Origin: CAYGDP01 sp964348665
Lineage (GTDB): Bacteria > Verrucomicrobiota > Verrucomicrobiia > Palsa-1439 > CAYGDP01
DNA length: 64,000 bases
Direction of reading: 5' to 3'
Assembly (NCBI GenBank): GCA_964348665.1
Contig: CAYGDP010000001.1
Location: forward strand, 248,001-312,000
Shown here in pieces: positions 57,117-63,918 of this stretch. Numbering within the stretch: the stretch's first letter is position 1; every line of letters starts with the position of its first letter. The position numbers and the translations under genes are program-made. The notes beneath the pieces were generated by a model. It saw only the letters and a list, made by a program, of their open reading frames with translations, was not told where the DNA came from and searched no databases.

Positions 57117-57197
57117 GCGCAAAAAGGGAGTAGATTGAGACAAGAAAGCGCGAGATGTGCGATGAAACGAGTGAATCTTTTGAAGAAGGAGACGAAT

Positions 57198-57404
57198 ATG
57201 TCGCTACGAACGTTTCATATCTTCTTCATCACTCTGGCCATGATCGCGGCGCTGTCGTTTGGCGAGTGGGCGCTGGGCGCCTTCCGCGTGGGGAAAGAGG
57301 TTTGGGGTTTGGTTGCCAGCCTAGTTTCTTACGCGGTGGTGGCCGGTCTGCTCGGCTATCTCGGCTGGTTCTTGATCGAGACCGATACAAAGAAGAACCA
57401 GTAA
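57198..57404 (+). CDS. Small two-helix membrane protein
   Basis: 68 residues from ATG 57198, with GAAGGAGA 7 bases upstream; ATG 57162 in frame would add 12. Two membrane helices are clear: FHIFFITLAMIAALSFGEWA and GLVASLVSYAVVAGLLGYLG, with a short polar C-tail. I do not recognise the family. It sits after the Hsp20 hairpin and before a terminator-like hairpin at 57426-57457. Confidence 0.7.
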   Translation: MSLRTFHIFFITLAMIAALSFGEWALGAFRVGKEVWGLVASLVSYAVVAGLLGYLGWFLIETDTKKNQ

Positions 57405-57425
57405 GCGTTGCGAGGAGTTTGATGA

Positions 57426-57457
57426 AGTGAAACTCGCCCGGGCGGGGTTGTTTCACT
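57426..57457 (+). terminator. Hairpin terminator candidate
   Basis: AGTGAAAC (57426-57433) pairs with GTTTCACT (57450-57457); the loop holds CGCCC/GGGCG, which can extend the stem. It lies between the small membrane protein and the next sigma-54 module, so it probably ends the upstream operon. Confidence 0.5.
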
Positions 57458-57532
57458 GCCGCTCGGAGCGGATATCCAGAAGTATTTCATCCTTGGAGAC
57501 GTCGTTACTTTGTCATCCCGCCGACATTTTCG

Positions 57533-57605
57533 CCGACAGCTTGTCGACTTGAAGACGGTGTTTGAAGGGGATTCCCGCACGATTTTCCCATGGCATTGGG
57601 CTTGC
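57533..57605 (+). promoter_or_regulatory. Sigma-54 promoter module for the first receiver/CxxC operon
   Basis: CCGACA-gct-TGTCGA (57533-57547), an extra CCGACA at 57521, GGGGATTCCCGCACGA to 57582, then TGGCATTGGGCTTGCTC with GG 57592-57593 and GC 57604-57605. CACGA ends 10 bases before the GG and the palindrome is 52 bp upstream. Confidence 0.75.
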
Positions 57606-57624
57606 TCCGGGAGTGACCGTGAAG

Positions 57625-58077
57625 ATGAATCGAGCCGGAATCAGCGCAAACACAGCCGCCATTGCCAGCATCATGCTAGTGGATGATGACGAACCGTTGC
57701 GTCGGTCGTTGACGATCTTATTGGAACAGAGAGGCTACGAGGTGGCGGCGTATGCAAATCCAATCGAAGCGGTGGACGCCGTCGCTGCGTCCCGCCGGCG
57801 ATTCGATCTGGTCATCACCGACGTGCGGATGCCGAACATGGATGGGATTCATTTTCTAGGAATCTATCGCCGCGCGTTTCCTGCGGTTCCGGTCATCGTG
57901 ATGACGGCATTCGCGGGTGATTTAGTGCGGGAAAACGAAACGCCGGAAGGTGCGTTTGCGTTCTTAAGCAAGCCGCTGGATGTGGAACAGTTTCTTGGCG
58001 TGGTCCGCCATGCGATCAGTGACGCGGCGCTTTGGGAAAATCCACTAGTAAGCGTCAGAAGCAGAGGTGGCCGATGA
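57625..58077 (+). CDS. Receiver-only response regulator
   Basis: 150 residues from ATG 57625. LVDDDEPLRRSLTILLEQRG, phosphoacceptor Asp66 (LVITDVRMPNMDG), MTAFAGD and LSKPLDVEQFL give a complete, active-looking receiver. No output domain follows. Its stop overlaps the start of the CxxC protein (ATGA). It closely resembles the receiver at 58529. Confidence 0.85.
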   Translation: MNRAGISANTAAIASIMLVDDDEPLRRSLTILLEQRGYEVAAYANPIEAVDAVAASRRRFDLVITDVRMPNMDGIHFLGIYRRAFPAVPVIVMTAFAGDLVRENETPEGAFAFLSKPLDVEQFLGVVRHAISDAALWENPLVSVRSRGGR

Positions 58078-58532
58078 ACGAGCAATTGCAATCCAAGCTA
58101 TCCTCGCTGCTGGAGCGAGATCACGCGGAGATCGGTCGCATCTGGACCCAGCGGCTAAGTAAAGAAGCGTTCGTCGCCTGCATGTCGTTGAGCCATCGCG
58201 TCATCTCGCCGGTGGACGCCTTATTGCGCGACGTGCGTCGCGGCATGGAAGGGCACGCGCCGGTGGGGTTGCTGACCAGTATCGAAGACGAACAGGTGTA
58301 CACGAGCCAACAACTCGGTCTCTGTCGCGCGGCGGAGGTCTTTCAAGTGGGAGAGGCGGTGGTGCGCCACTGGGTTTCAAGACACCTCGATGCGGCTGAT
58401 GCAGAAAAATACCAGGCCTTCGAAATGATCAACCGCGTCTTTCACAAACTTATCCGCCTCTACACACTGCATTATTGCTCGCAATGCCACGCTCGACTCG
58501 ACCCAAAAAAACTTACCGAGGCAACACCGTGA
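58074..58532 (+). CDS. CxxC helical-bundle protein, RsbRD-N-like (paralogue 1)
   Basis: 152 residues, predicted all-helical. Begins LLERDHAEIGRIWTQRLSKE and ends with RVFHKLIRLYTLHYCSQCHARL. With the genes at 58962, 61066 and 61530 it forms a family sharing the pattern W-x2-R/QL, a middle L-x-R-x2-E-(V/A/I)F and a terminal FxxL-x(6)-YCxxC. The outline recalls the RsbRD N-terminal domain (stressosome and globin-like sensors), but no heme His is obvious. CxxC could bind metal or heme, or sense redox. Coupled at both ends to receiver genes. Confidence 0.65.
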   Translation: MNEQLQSKLSSLLERDHAEIGRIWTQRLSKEAFVACMSLSHRVISPVDALLRDVRRGMEGHAPVGLLTSIEDEQVYTSQQLGLCRAAEVFQVGEAVVRHWVSRHLDAADAEKYQAFEMINRVFHKLIRLYTLHYCSQCHARLDPKKLTEATP

Positions 58533-58951
58533 ATTCCACCCGACACCATCCGGCCGGCATTTTGCTTGTGGACGACGACACTGAACTGCTGAAGGCGCTT
58601 GCCAAGCTTCTCGAAACGGAAGGCTACGACGTGCTGGACCTTCCCAGTTGTGATGCTGCCATGAAATATATCCAGCGTAGCAGCCAGCGGTTTGACCTCG
58701 CCATCACGGATGTCTCCATGACGGGAATGAGCGGCATCGAGTTTCTTAGGGAATTCAAAGAGCGTTACCCGGCAGTGCCAGTCGTCATTATCACGGCGTT
58801 TGGCTCTTGGGGACAATACAAAGACGCCCTGAAATATGGCGCCTTCGATTATATCAACAAACCATTGGACATTGCAGAGTTTCTCACGACCGTGCGTCGC
58901 GCGCTCGGTCAGAATGGAGCAAGCGCCCCCAACATCCTGGCACCGGCGTGA
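58529..58951 (+). CDS. Receiver-only response regulator (GTG start)
   Basis: 140 residues from GTG 58529, which overlaps the preceding stop by four bases (GTGA). ILLVDDDTELLKALAKLLET, Asp61 (LAITDVSMTGMSG), VIITAFGSWGQY and INKPLDIAEFL complete the receiver. It has no effector domain. Ten bases separate it from the next CxxC protein. Confidence 0.85.
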   Translation: MNSTRHHPAGILLVDDDTELLKALAKLLETEGYDVLDLPSCDAAMKYIQRSSQRFDLAITDVSMTGMSGIEFLREFKERYPAVPVVIITAFGSWGQYKDALKYGAFDYINKPLDIAEFLTTVRRALGQNGASAPNILAPA

Positions 58952-58961
58952 AAGCAAAACC

Positions 58962-59423
58962 ATGAAACCACCACTGCAAAAAAGGATCTACGAATTGTTG
59001 GATGCCGATCGGGATTGGGTGAGCGACCGGTGGGAAGAACGGCTTGGCGAAAACACGCTGCTGGAAAACCTACGCCTCCAAGCGCCCGCAGCCAATCCAG
59101 TGCGATTTCTCATGCACGATCTTCTCCGGGTTTTAGCAGGAGAATTGCCGACGGGATGTACCGCCCCCACCGAAGAAGAAATCCGGCAGCTGACGACGTT
59201 CAATGTCTGGCAGATCGGGCTGGCTCACGGCACCGAGGCGTTTCTCACCGGAGAAGTTGTCGTGCGCGAATGGATTCGCGGACACCTGCCATTGGGCGAT
59301 GAGGAACAATTGCAGATGTTCGAAATCATCAATCGCGCGTTTCAACGTCTCTACCGATTTCACACGCTCCACTATTGCGACGCCTGTCGCTCTAGTTTGA
59401 CACGCCATCCTGTCCGTTCGTAA
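58962..59423 (+). CDS. CxxC helical-bundle protein, RsbRD-N-like (paralogue 2)
   Basis: 153 residues from ATG 58962. RDWVSDRWEERLGENTLL at the start, FLMHDLLRVLAGELPTGC, then IGLAHGTEAFLTGEVVVREW and at the end FQRLYRFHTLHYCDACRSSL. It is closest to the paralogue at 61530. Two extra features are a Cys at GELPTGC and a His in GLAHGTEA that aligns with GLCRAAEV in paralogue 1. Confidence 0.65.
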   Translation: MKPPLQKRIYELLDADRDWVSDRWEERLGENTLLENLRLQAPAANPVRFLMHDLLRVLAGELPTGCTAPTEEEIRQLTTFNVWQIGLAHGTEAFLTGEVVVREWIRGHLPLGDEEQLQMFEIINRAFQRLYRFHTLHYCDACRSSLTRHPVRS

Positions 59424-59458
59424 TTGGCCGTCAATATTTCCAGATTGCGACATGCTTT

Positions 59459-59530
59459 CCGACAATTTGTCGCCCTTGACCAATTCTCTAGGGTGTTTCC
59501 CTCACGAGTTCGCCTTGGCATCGGCGATGC
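59459..59530 (+). promoter_or_regulatory. Sigma-54 promoter module for the nitrite reductase operon
   Basis: CCGACA-att-TGTCGC (59459-59473), GGGTGTTTCCCTCACGA to 59507, then TGGCATCGGCGATGCTG with GG 59517-59518 and GC 59529-59530. Centre 51 bp from the GG; CACGA 10 bases before it. The predicted +1 (59542) leaves a normal 30-base leader. Confidence 0.8.
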
Positions 59531-59560
59531 TGATGGGGAGGTTGATGATAATTCAAATGC

Positions 59561-59574
59561 AAGGAGGAACGGTG
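59561..59574 (+). promoter_or_regulatory. RBS and GTG start of the nitrite reductase gene
   Basis: AAGGAGG at 59561-59567 lies four bases before GTG 59572. It decides for the GTG over the in-frame ATGs at 59545 and 59555, because the signal peptide then begins cleanly (MIRLGAMVCGLICASIVAMA). Confidence 0.75.
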
Positions 59575-60597
59575 ATCCGTCTTGGAGCAATGGTTTGTGG
59601 ATTGATCTGCGCTTCAATCGTAGCCATGGCTGGTGATCCGCTCCCACGGGAACAGGCCGTTCTGACATCCGCTCCCAATGTGTCCCCACCGATTACGCGC
59701 AAAAAACCAGCGCACGTCGTCGTCCAAATGGATGTCAAGGAATACATCGGAGAGGTCGCACCCGGTCTCAAAATGGAACTGTGGGGATTCAACGGCCAAG
59801 TGCCTGGCCCGTTCATCCGCGTGCGTGAAGGCGATGATGTTGAGTTTCGTTTCGCCAACGATGTCGCGGCAAAGAATTCACACACCGTAGATTTCCACGC
59901 GGTTACCGGACCGTGCGGCGCGGCCTGTTGGCTGTTGACCGAGCCAGGAAACGAACGCGCCGTGATAGCCAAGATGATGAATCCCGGCCTCTACATCTAT
60001 CACTGTGCCGCGCCGCCGATTCCGGTCCATGTTGCGAAGGGATTGTACGGTTTGATCCTGGTGGAGCCGAAAGCAGGTCTGCCGAAAGTGGATCGTGAGT
60101 ATTACATTTTGCAGAGCGAATTTTATGCGGAAGGCGCGCCAAACGAGGACGGCGTGCTGGCATTCTCATCCAAGAATGGTCTTGATGAGCGGCCGACGTT
60201 CGTCGTTTTCAACGGAAAAGTCGGCGCCATCGCAGGCGATAACGCGCTGAAAGCGAAAGTGGGAGAAACGGTGCGGTTCTACGTCGGCAATGCCGGACCG
60301 AATCTGGTCAGCTCGTTTCATCTGATCGGCGAAATTTTCGACCGCGTCTATCGCGAAGGCAGCCTTTCGAACGCGGAAAAAGACATCCAAACCACGCTCA
60401 TTCCGGCGGGCGCGGCGTCCACGGTCGAGTTCAAACTCCAAGTGCCGGGCGATTTTTCCATCGTGGATCACAGCATCTTCCGCATCAACAAAGGTGCGGC
60501 AGGCATCCTTCGTGTCGAAGGACCGCATAATCCCGACGTGTATCGGAAACTCGAATCCTCCGTCGGTCAACAACCAACCCAAAGGAGAAACCAATGA
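59572..60597 (+). CDS. nirK: AniA-like copper nitrite reductase
   Basis: 341 residues with a signal peptide. Type 2 copper ligands His109, His144 and His300 and the catalytic pair Asp107 (HTVDFH) and His250 (SSFHLIGEIFD) are in place. Type 1 ligands His104, Cys145 and His153 are present, but the axial Met is Leu158 (HVAKGLYG versus HIANGMYG in AniA). It would reduce nitrite to NO in the periplasm; loss of the axial Met should raise the type 1 potential. It opens the operon with a CxxC protein, two helical-bundle proteins and the globin fusion. Confidence 0.88.
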   Translation: MIRLGAMVCGLICASIVAMAGDPLPREQAVLTSAPNVSPPITRKKPAHVVVQMDVKEYIGEVAPGLKMELWGFNGQVPGPFIRVREGDDVEFRFANDVAAKNSHTVDFHAVTGPCGAACWLLTEPGNERAVIAKMMNPGLYIYHCAAPPIPVHVAKGLYGLILVEPKAGLPKVDREYYILQSEFYAEGAPNEDGVLAFSSKNGLDERPTFVVFNGKVGAIAGDNALKAKVGETVRFYVGNAGPNLVSSFHLIGEIFDRVYREGSLSNAEKDIQTTLIPAGAASTVEFKLQVPGDFSIVDHSIFRINKGAAGILRVEGPHNPDVYRKLESSVGQQPTQRRNQ

Positions 60598-60983
60598 AAA
60601 AGACAATCAGCAAACTGCTCATGGCCATGGCCTTGATCGCGTTCGTGGGAATGGCCAGTGCCGCCCCGCCCGAAAGAGGGCTGCGGTACATCGAGACGCA
60701 GAAGGATCTCGATGAATTGAAAGGCAGCCCCTACGTCGCCCATGCGTGCCCGAAGTGTAAGTCGATCACGATCCTCGTGCAAACTTCAGTCAAGCCCGGG
60801 GCGCGGACCGAGGAGAAAGCCGTAAACGTCCATCAGTGTCCCGGCTGCGAAGGCAAACTGGTCAAGAAAGACGGGAGCAAGGAAACCAAGTATGTGCACG
60901 TCTGCAAGAAGTGCGGCAGTGAAGACGCCTTCTGCTGCGCGCTCAAACCCGGTGACCCGATCCCCGGAATGGAGAAGAAATGA
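60594..60983 (+). CDS. Secreted zinc-ribbon-like protein with repeated CxxC
   Basis: 129 residues with signal ISKLLMAMALIAFVGMASA. Pairs CPKC, CPGC, CKKC and an FCC near the end suggest a periplasmic metal-binding ribbon, possibly a copper or zinc carrier for the nitrite reductase. It is coupled to that gene by an ATGA overlap. I do not recognise the family. Confidence 0.7.
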   Translation: MKKTISKLLMAMALIAFVGMASAAPPERGLRYIETQKDLDELKGSPYVAHACPKCKSITILVQTSVKPGARTEEKAVNVHQCPGCEGKLVKKDGSKETKYVHVCKKCGSEDAFCCALKPGDPIPGMEKK

Positions 60984-60996
60984 AGTGCCCGCTGCG

Positions 60997-61029
60997 TCAC
61001 TCGCACGGAGCATGGCTCCGTGCGAGTGA
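60997..61029 (+). other. Strong 15-bp hairpin between coupled blocks
   Basis: A perfect 15-bp stem (60997-61011 with 61015-61029) closes a 3-base loop, with arm TCACTCGCACGGAGC. No T-run follows. It could stabilise the nitrite reductase mRNA or limit read-through into the genes behind. Confidence 0.6.
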
Positions 61030-61065
61030 TGACAGACGTCGATCCACCATGATGAGGAAAACACG

Positions 61066-61533
61066 ATGAGCCGAGACATTCAACAAGAATTGGTCAATGC
61101 CTTGACGTATGACTCGGACGGTTTCTGTCGCGAGTGGGAGCTTCAACTCAACTACGAAGCAAACCTCGCCGGAATGGATATGCGCAACACGCCGGTCGCG
61201 CCATTAAAGCAGTTTGCATTCGACATCGCGCGAATCGTAGAAGGTTTGCTGACGCTTGGGCCGAACATTCGCGGCGAACGGGAGCCACATCGGTTGCCTT
61301 GTTATGGCGGGCACGCCGTCGGGTTGTGGCAGGCGATCGAGGTTTTTCTGATCGGCGAAGAAGTTGCAAGAATTTGGGTCCGCCGACACATTTACGTGGA
61401 CGACGAGGACTTGCTCCGGCTGTATGAAATGCTGAATCGCGCGTTTCAGCAACTCATTCGTCATTATGTTCTGGAATACTGCGAGCGGTGCCGCGCCGGC
61501 AATCTCGCTCATTCTGCGGAGGCAATGGCATGA
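61066..61533 (+). CDS. CxxC helical-bundle protein, RsbRD-N-like (paralogue 3)
   Basis: 155 residues. FCREWELQLNYEANLAGMD opens; HAVGLWQAIEVFLIGEEVAR is the middle and FQQLIRHYVLEYCERCRAG the end. It is the most divergent member, with extra Cys in LPCYGGHAVG. It is coupled to paralogue 4 by an ATGA overlap. Confidence 0.65.
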   Translation: MSRDIQQELVNALTYDSDGFCREWELQLNYEANLAGMDMRNTPVAPLKQFAFDIARIVEGLLTLGPNIRGEREPHRLPCYGGHAVGLWQAIEVFLIGEEVARIWVRRHIYVDDEDLLRLYEMLNRAFQQLIRHYVLEYCERCRAGNLAHSAEAMA

Positions 61534-62009
61534 CCGCTGAATCTTCCATTTCATCACGCCTGATCACCGCGATCAAAGAAAACGAGGAAATCCTCGGCCA
61601 TCTTTGGGAACGTCGCCTTGGCGCTAATTCGGTGATCGTCAGCATGGGACGCTCCGACCCGTTCATTCAACCGACCCGCTTGCTGCTTCACGATGTCGTG
61701 CGAGTATTGGAAGGAGAAATGCCTTCCGCTGCTCCCGTGCCGACTCTGCCCGAATTGAAACACGCGGCGTTTTTTGGGCTATGGCGAATCCAGCTTTGTC
61801 ACGGCATCGAAGTCTTTCTGGCAGGCGAACAGGTCATTCGCGAATGGGCGATCGAACGGCTCGCCGCGGATGGGGCGACGAAAGTCGAGATTTTCGACAA
61901 GCTAAACCGGGTGTTTCACCGGCTTTTTCGCGCGTACGCGCACAATTATTGCGACGCCTGCCGCGAAACATTGGCAACGGCAACCGCAATCCCGCGAAAG
62001 GAATCATGA
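61530..62009 (+). CDS. CxxC helical-bundle protein, RsbRD-N-like (paralogue 4)
   Basis: 159 residues. ILGHLWERRLGANSVIV, LLLHDVVRVLEGEMP, IQLCHGIEVFLAGEQVIREW, and the end FHRLFRAYAHNYCDACRETL. Closest to paralogue 2. Coupled on both sides; it comes directly before the globin fusion, which suggests the two act in one pathway. Confidence 0.65.
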   Translation: MTAESSISSRLITAIKENEEILGHLWERRLGANSVIVSMGRSDPFIQPTRLLLHDVVRVLEGEMPSAAPVPTLPELKHAAFFGLWRIQLCHGIEVFLAGEQVIREWAIERLAADGATKVEIFDKLNRVFHRLFRAYAHNYCDACRETLATATAIPRKES

Positions 62010-63157
62010 CACCCGCACAAATTGAAATCGTCCAACAAACCTGGAAACTTGTGCAGCCGTTTCAAGAAAATGTAACGGAATTGTTTTATGGCCGGCTCTT
62101 TGCATTGGACCCAGCCGTAAAACCACTGTTTGCCAAGACGAATATGGCCGACCAAAAACGGAAACTCATGGCGAGCCTGACATTGGCCGTCAACAGTCTT
62201 AACCGCCTCGATCAATTAGTCCCTGTGCTGCGGGACATGGGCCGACGACACGTGGGGTATGGCGTGAAAGAGTCCGATTACCAAACCGTTGGAGCCGCGC
62301 TGTTGTGGACATTGGAGAAGGGGCTTGGCAGCGCGTTTACCCCGCAAGTCAAGGAAGCATGGGCTACGGCATACAACATCATGGCAACCACCATGATCGA
62401 GGCCGCGCGCGAGATGCCCCCGGCGTCAGGCGTCTCAACCCCCGAAAAACAGGGAGCCATTCCGCATCCCACCGGTTCGATCATGGCTGTTTGTCTCGGC
62501 ATTTTTATTGCCGCTGTTTCCAGTCAGGCGGAAACAATCCGCGGCAGAGTTGTATTGGAGGGAACACTGCCCGCGCCAGAGAAAATTGTCGTGGTAAGCG
62601 ACACAAGCGTTTGCGGCACGCATCAGCCGGTCGCGAAAGTGCTTGTCGGCGAAGGCGGCGGCATTGCCAACGCGGTCGTCCGATTGGTCGGACAGTTTCC
62701 CGCGCCAAAAGCGGGCGAAGCCAAGCTGGATCAGATCAAATGCCAGTTTGAGCCTCACGTGATCGTCTTGCCGGTTGGTTCGAAACTGGTCATAACTAGC
62801 AGTGACGAGGTCTTACATAACGCGCACGGCTTTGACGAGAGCGGCTCTGACATCTTCAATATCGCCGTGCCGATCAAAGGAATGAAAGTTCCCGTCATGC
62901 TGAAGAAACCGAGCCGAATCAAACTTCGCTGCGACGCCGGCCACACCTGGATGAGTGGCTATATCATTGTCGCCGAGCATTCCTATTATGCAGTGACAGA
63001 CAAGAATGGCGGGTTTGAGTTGAAAGACGTTCCCGCCGGTAATCACACACTCGAAGTCTGGCACGAAACGCTCGGCAAACAAGAGCAGAAGATCGAGGCG
63101 AAAACCGGTGACGCCGATGAAGTAAAATTCACTTACAAAGGAGGCGATCTGAAATGA
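62006..63157 (+). CDS. Globin fused to a membrane segment and cupredoxin-like domain
   Basis: 383 residues. Residues 1-137 are a bacterial (Vgb/flavohemoglobin-type) globin: WKLVQPFQENVTELFYGRLF, distal Gln50, proximal His82 (RRHVGYGV). A linker leads to a hydrophobic segment at 158-174 (SIMAVCLGIFIAAVSSQA) that reads like an internal signal or anchor. The rest (178-383) is a cupredoxin-like domain with HNAHGFDESG and CDAGHTWMSGYI, plausible copper ligands. The whole could pass electrons or oxygen across the membrane. No frameshift sign is seen at the join, though two adjacent genes remain possible. Confidence 0.75.
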   Translation: MTPAQIEIVQQTWKLVQPFQENVTELFYGRLFALDPAVKPLFAKTNMADQKRKLMASLTLAVNSLNRLDQLVPVLRDMGRRHVGYGVKESDYQTVGAALLWTLEKGLGSAFTPQVKEAWATAYNIMATTMIEAAREMPPASGVSTPEKQGAIPHPTGSIMAVCLGIFIAAVSSQAETIRGRVVLEGTLPAPEKIVVVSDTSVCGTHQPVAKVLVGEGGGIANAVVRLVGQFPAPKAGEAKLDQIKCQFEPHVIVLPVGSKLVITSSDEVLHNAHGFDESGSDIFNIAVPIKGMKVPVMLKKPSRIKLRCDAGHTWMSGYIIVAEHSYYAVTDKNGGFELKDVPAGNHTLEVWHETLGKQEQKIEAKTGDADEVKFTYKGGDLK

Positions 63158-63254
63158 AATACAACCGGGAAGACGCCCTGGATCGAGTTCGGGATTTCCT
63201 GCTCGCCGACACACAGTCGGGGGAGACGACATGGCAGTTGGCCACGCAGGTTGG
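63154..63254 (+). pseudogene. 5' part of an unknown gene, disrupted by the PIN/antitoxin pair
   Basis: ATG 63154 overlaps the preceding stop (ATGA), as for a further gene of the chain. It reads MKYNREDALDRVRDFLLADT and then GETTWQLATQVG, after which the frame runs antisense through the PIN gene and stays open to the window end. No family is visible. The real gene was probably cut when the toxin-antitoxin pair arrived; a longer functional gene cannot be excluded. Confidence 0.45.
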
Positions 63255-63683
63255 TCACTCGGCGTCGAAGGGCAGCAAACATTTGAACCCTGCCTGCTCG
63301 AAATGGCGATCCGTGGTAAATGCTTCCTTGATCCCTTCTTCTTCCATGATTACGAAGCTGGCGCAATCCACCAACCCCCAAGTCTTGTCAGAGCGTTCTG
63401 CATATAACATGAGGGCGCGCTCCAAGAGGCTGGGTGTGAGGAAGACGAGTCGAACTTTGTGGGCGCGCAGCATTCGTTGGACAGCTTTGGGAAAATCATC
63501 GCGAACGGGAGTCCGTGCCAATGTGTTCCCGGTTTCCGCCACAATCCAATCGGTCAATAAGATGGAATATCCCGCGCCACCCAACTGGCGCCAGCGTGCG
63601 TCTGATGCCTTGTGCAAAGTGTCGCGCGTGTTGAGGAGCGCCACCCAACCGTTTGTGTCCAAAAATACGACTTTAGTGGGCAT
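63255..63683 (-). CDS. PIN-domain toxin (VapC-like)
   Basis: 142 residues. The acidic PIN residues are present: Asp in VFLDTNGWVALL, Glu in DWIVAETGNTL, Asp in WGLVDCASF and Asp in AFTTDRHFEQAG. VapC-type toxins cleave tRNA or rRNA. Its start overlaps the antitoxin gene by 11 bases. It lies against the direction of the regulon and interrupts its last gene. Confidence 0.88.
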   Translation of the reverse strand: MPTKVVFLDTNGWVALLNTRDTLHKASDARWRQLGGAGYSILLTDWIVAETGNTLARTPVRDDFPKAVQRMLRAHKVRLVFLTPSLLERALMLYAERSDKTWGLVDCASFVIMEEEGIKEAFTTDRHFEQAGFKCLLPFDAE

Positions 63684-63918
63684 CGGTAACTTTGGGATGG
63701 CCGTAAAGGTAGTGGTCGAGGTTCACTGCCAAGTCCGGAATACCCGTGTCACCAGCCAGTTCAGCCATGCGCCAAACTGGGTCGAGTTCTTCCGCCGAAC
63801 CAATCGGCGGCTGCTCCGCCGCCAGCTCTGCCTCCACGCGCACAACCGCGCCTTCTGGCAGCTTCGCTCCTCGCTCCAAGATCACCATTCCATTCTTGAT
63901 TGTTCCTCGATACGTCAT
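63673..63918 (-). CDS. DUF104/VapB-like antitoxin
   Basis: 81 residues. RGTIKNGMVILERGAKLPEGAVVRVEAE is the short beta-rich domain of AF2212/DUF104-type antitoxins. The C-terminal part would bind the PIN toxin. The stop lies inside the toxin start, the tight overlap usual for these pairs. In the last 82 bases of the window I see nothing else. Confidence 0.8.
   Translation of the reverse strand: MTYRGTIKNGMVILERGAKLPEGAVVRVEAELAAEQPPIGSAEELDPVWRMAELAGDTGIPDLAVNLDHYLYGHPKVTDAH

Noticed and set aside
59572..60597. Loss of the catalytic His in the nitrite reductase (Lys at NGKVGA)
   Set aside because: On realignment the catalytic His is in SSFHLIGE (His250) and is present; the NGKVGA position is not a catalytic residue.
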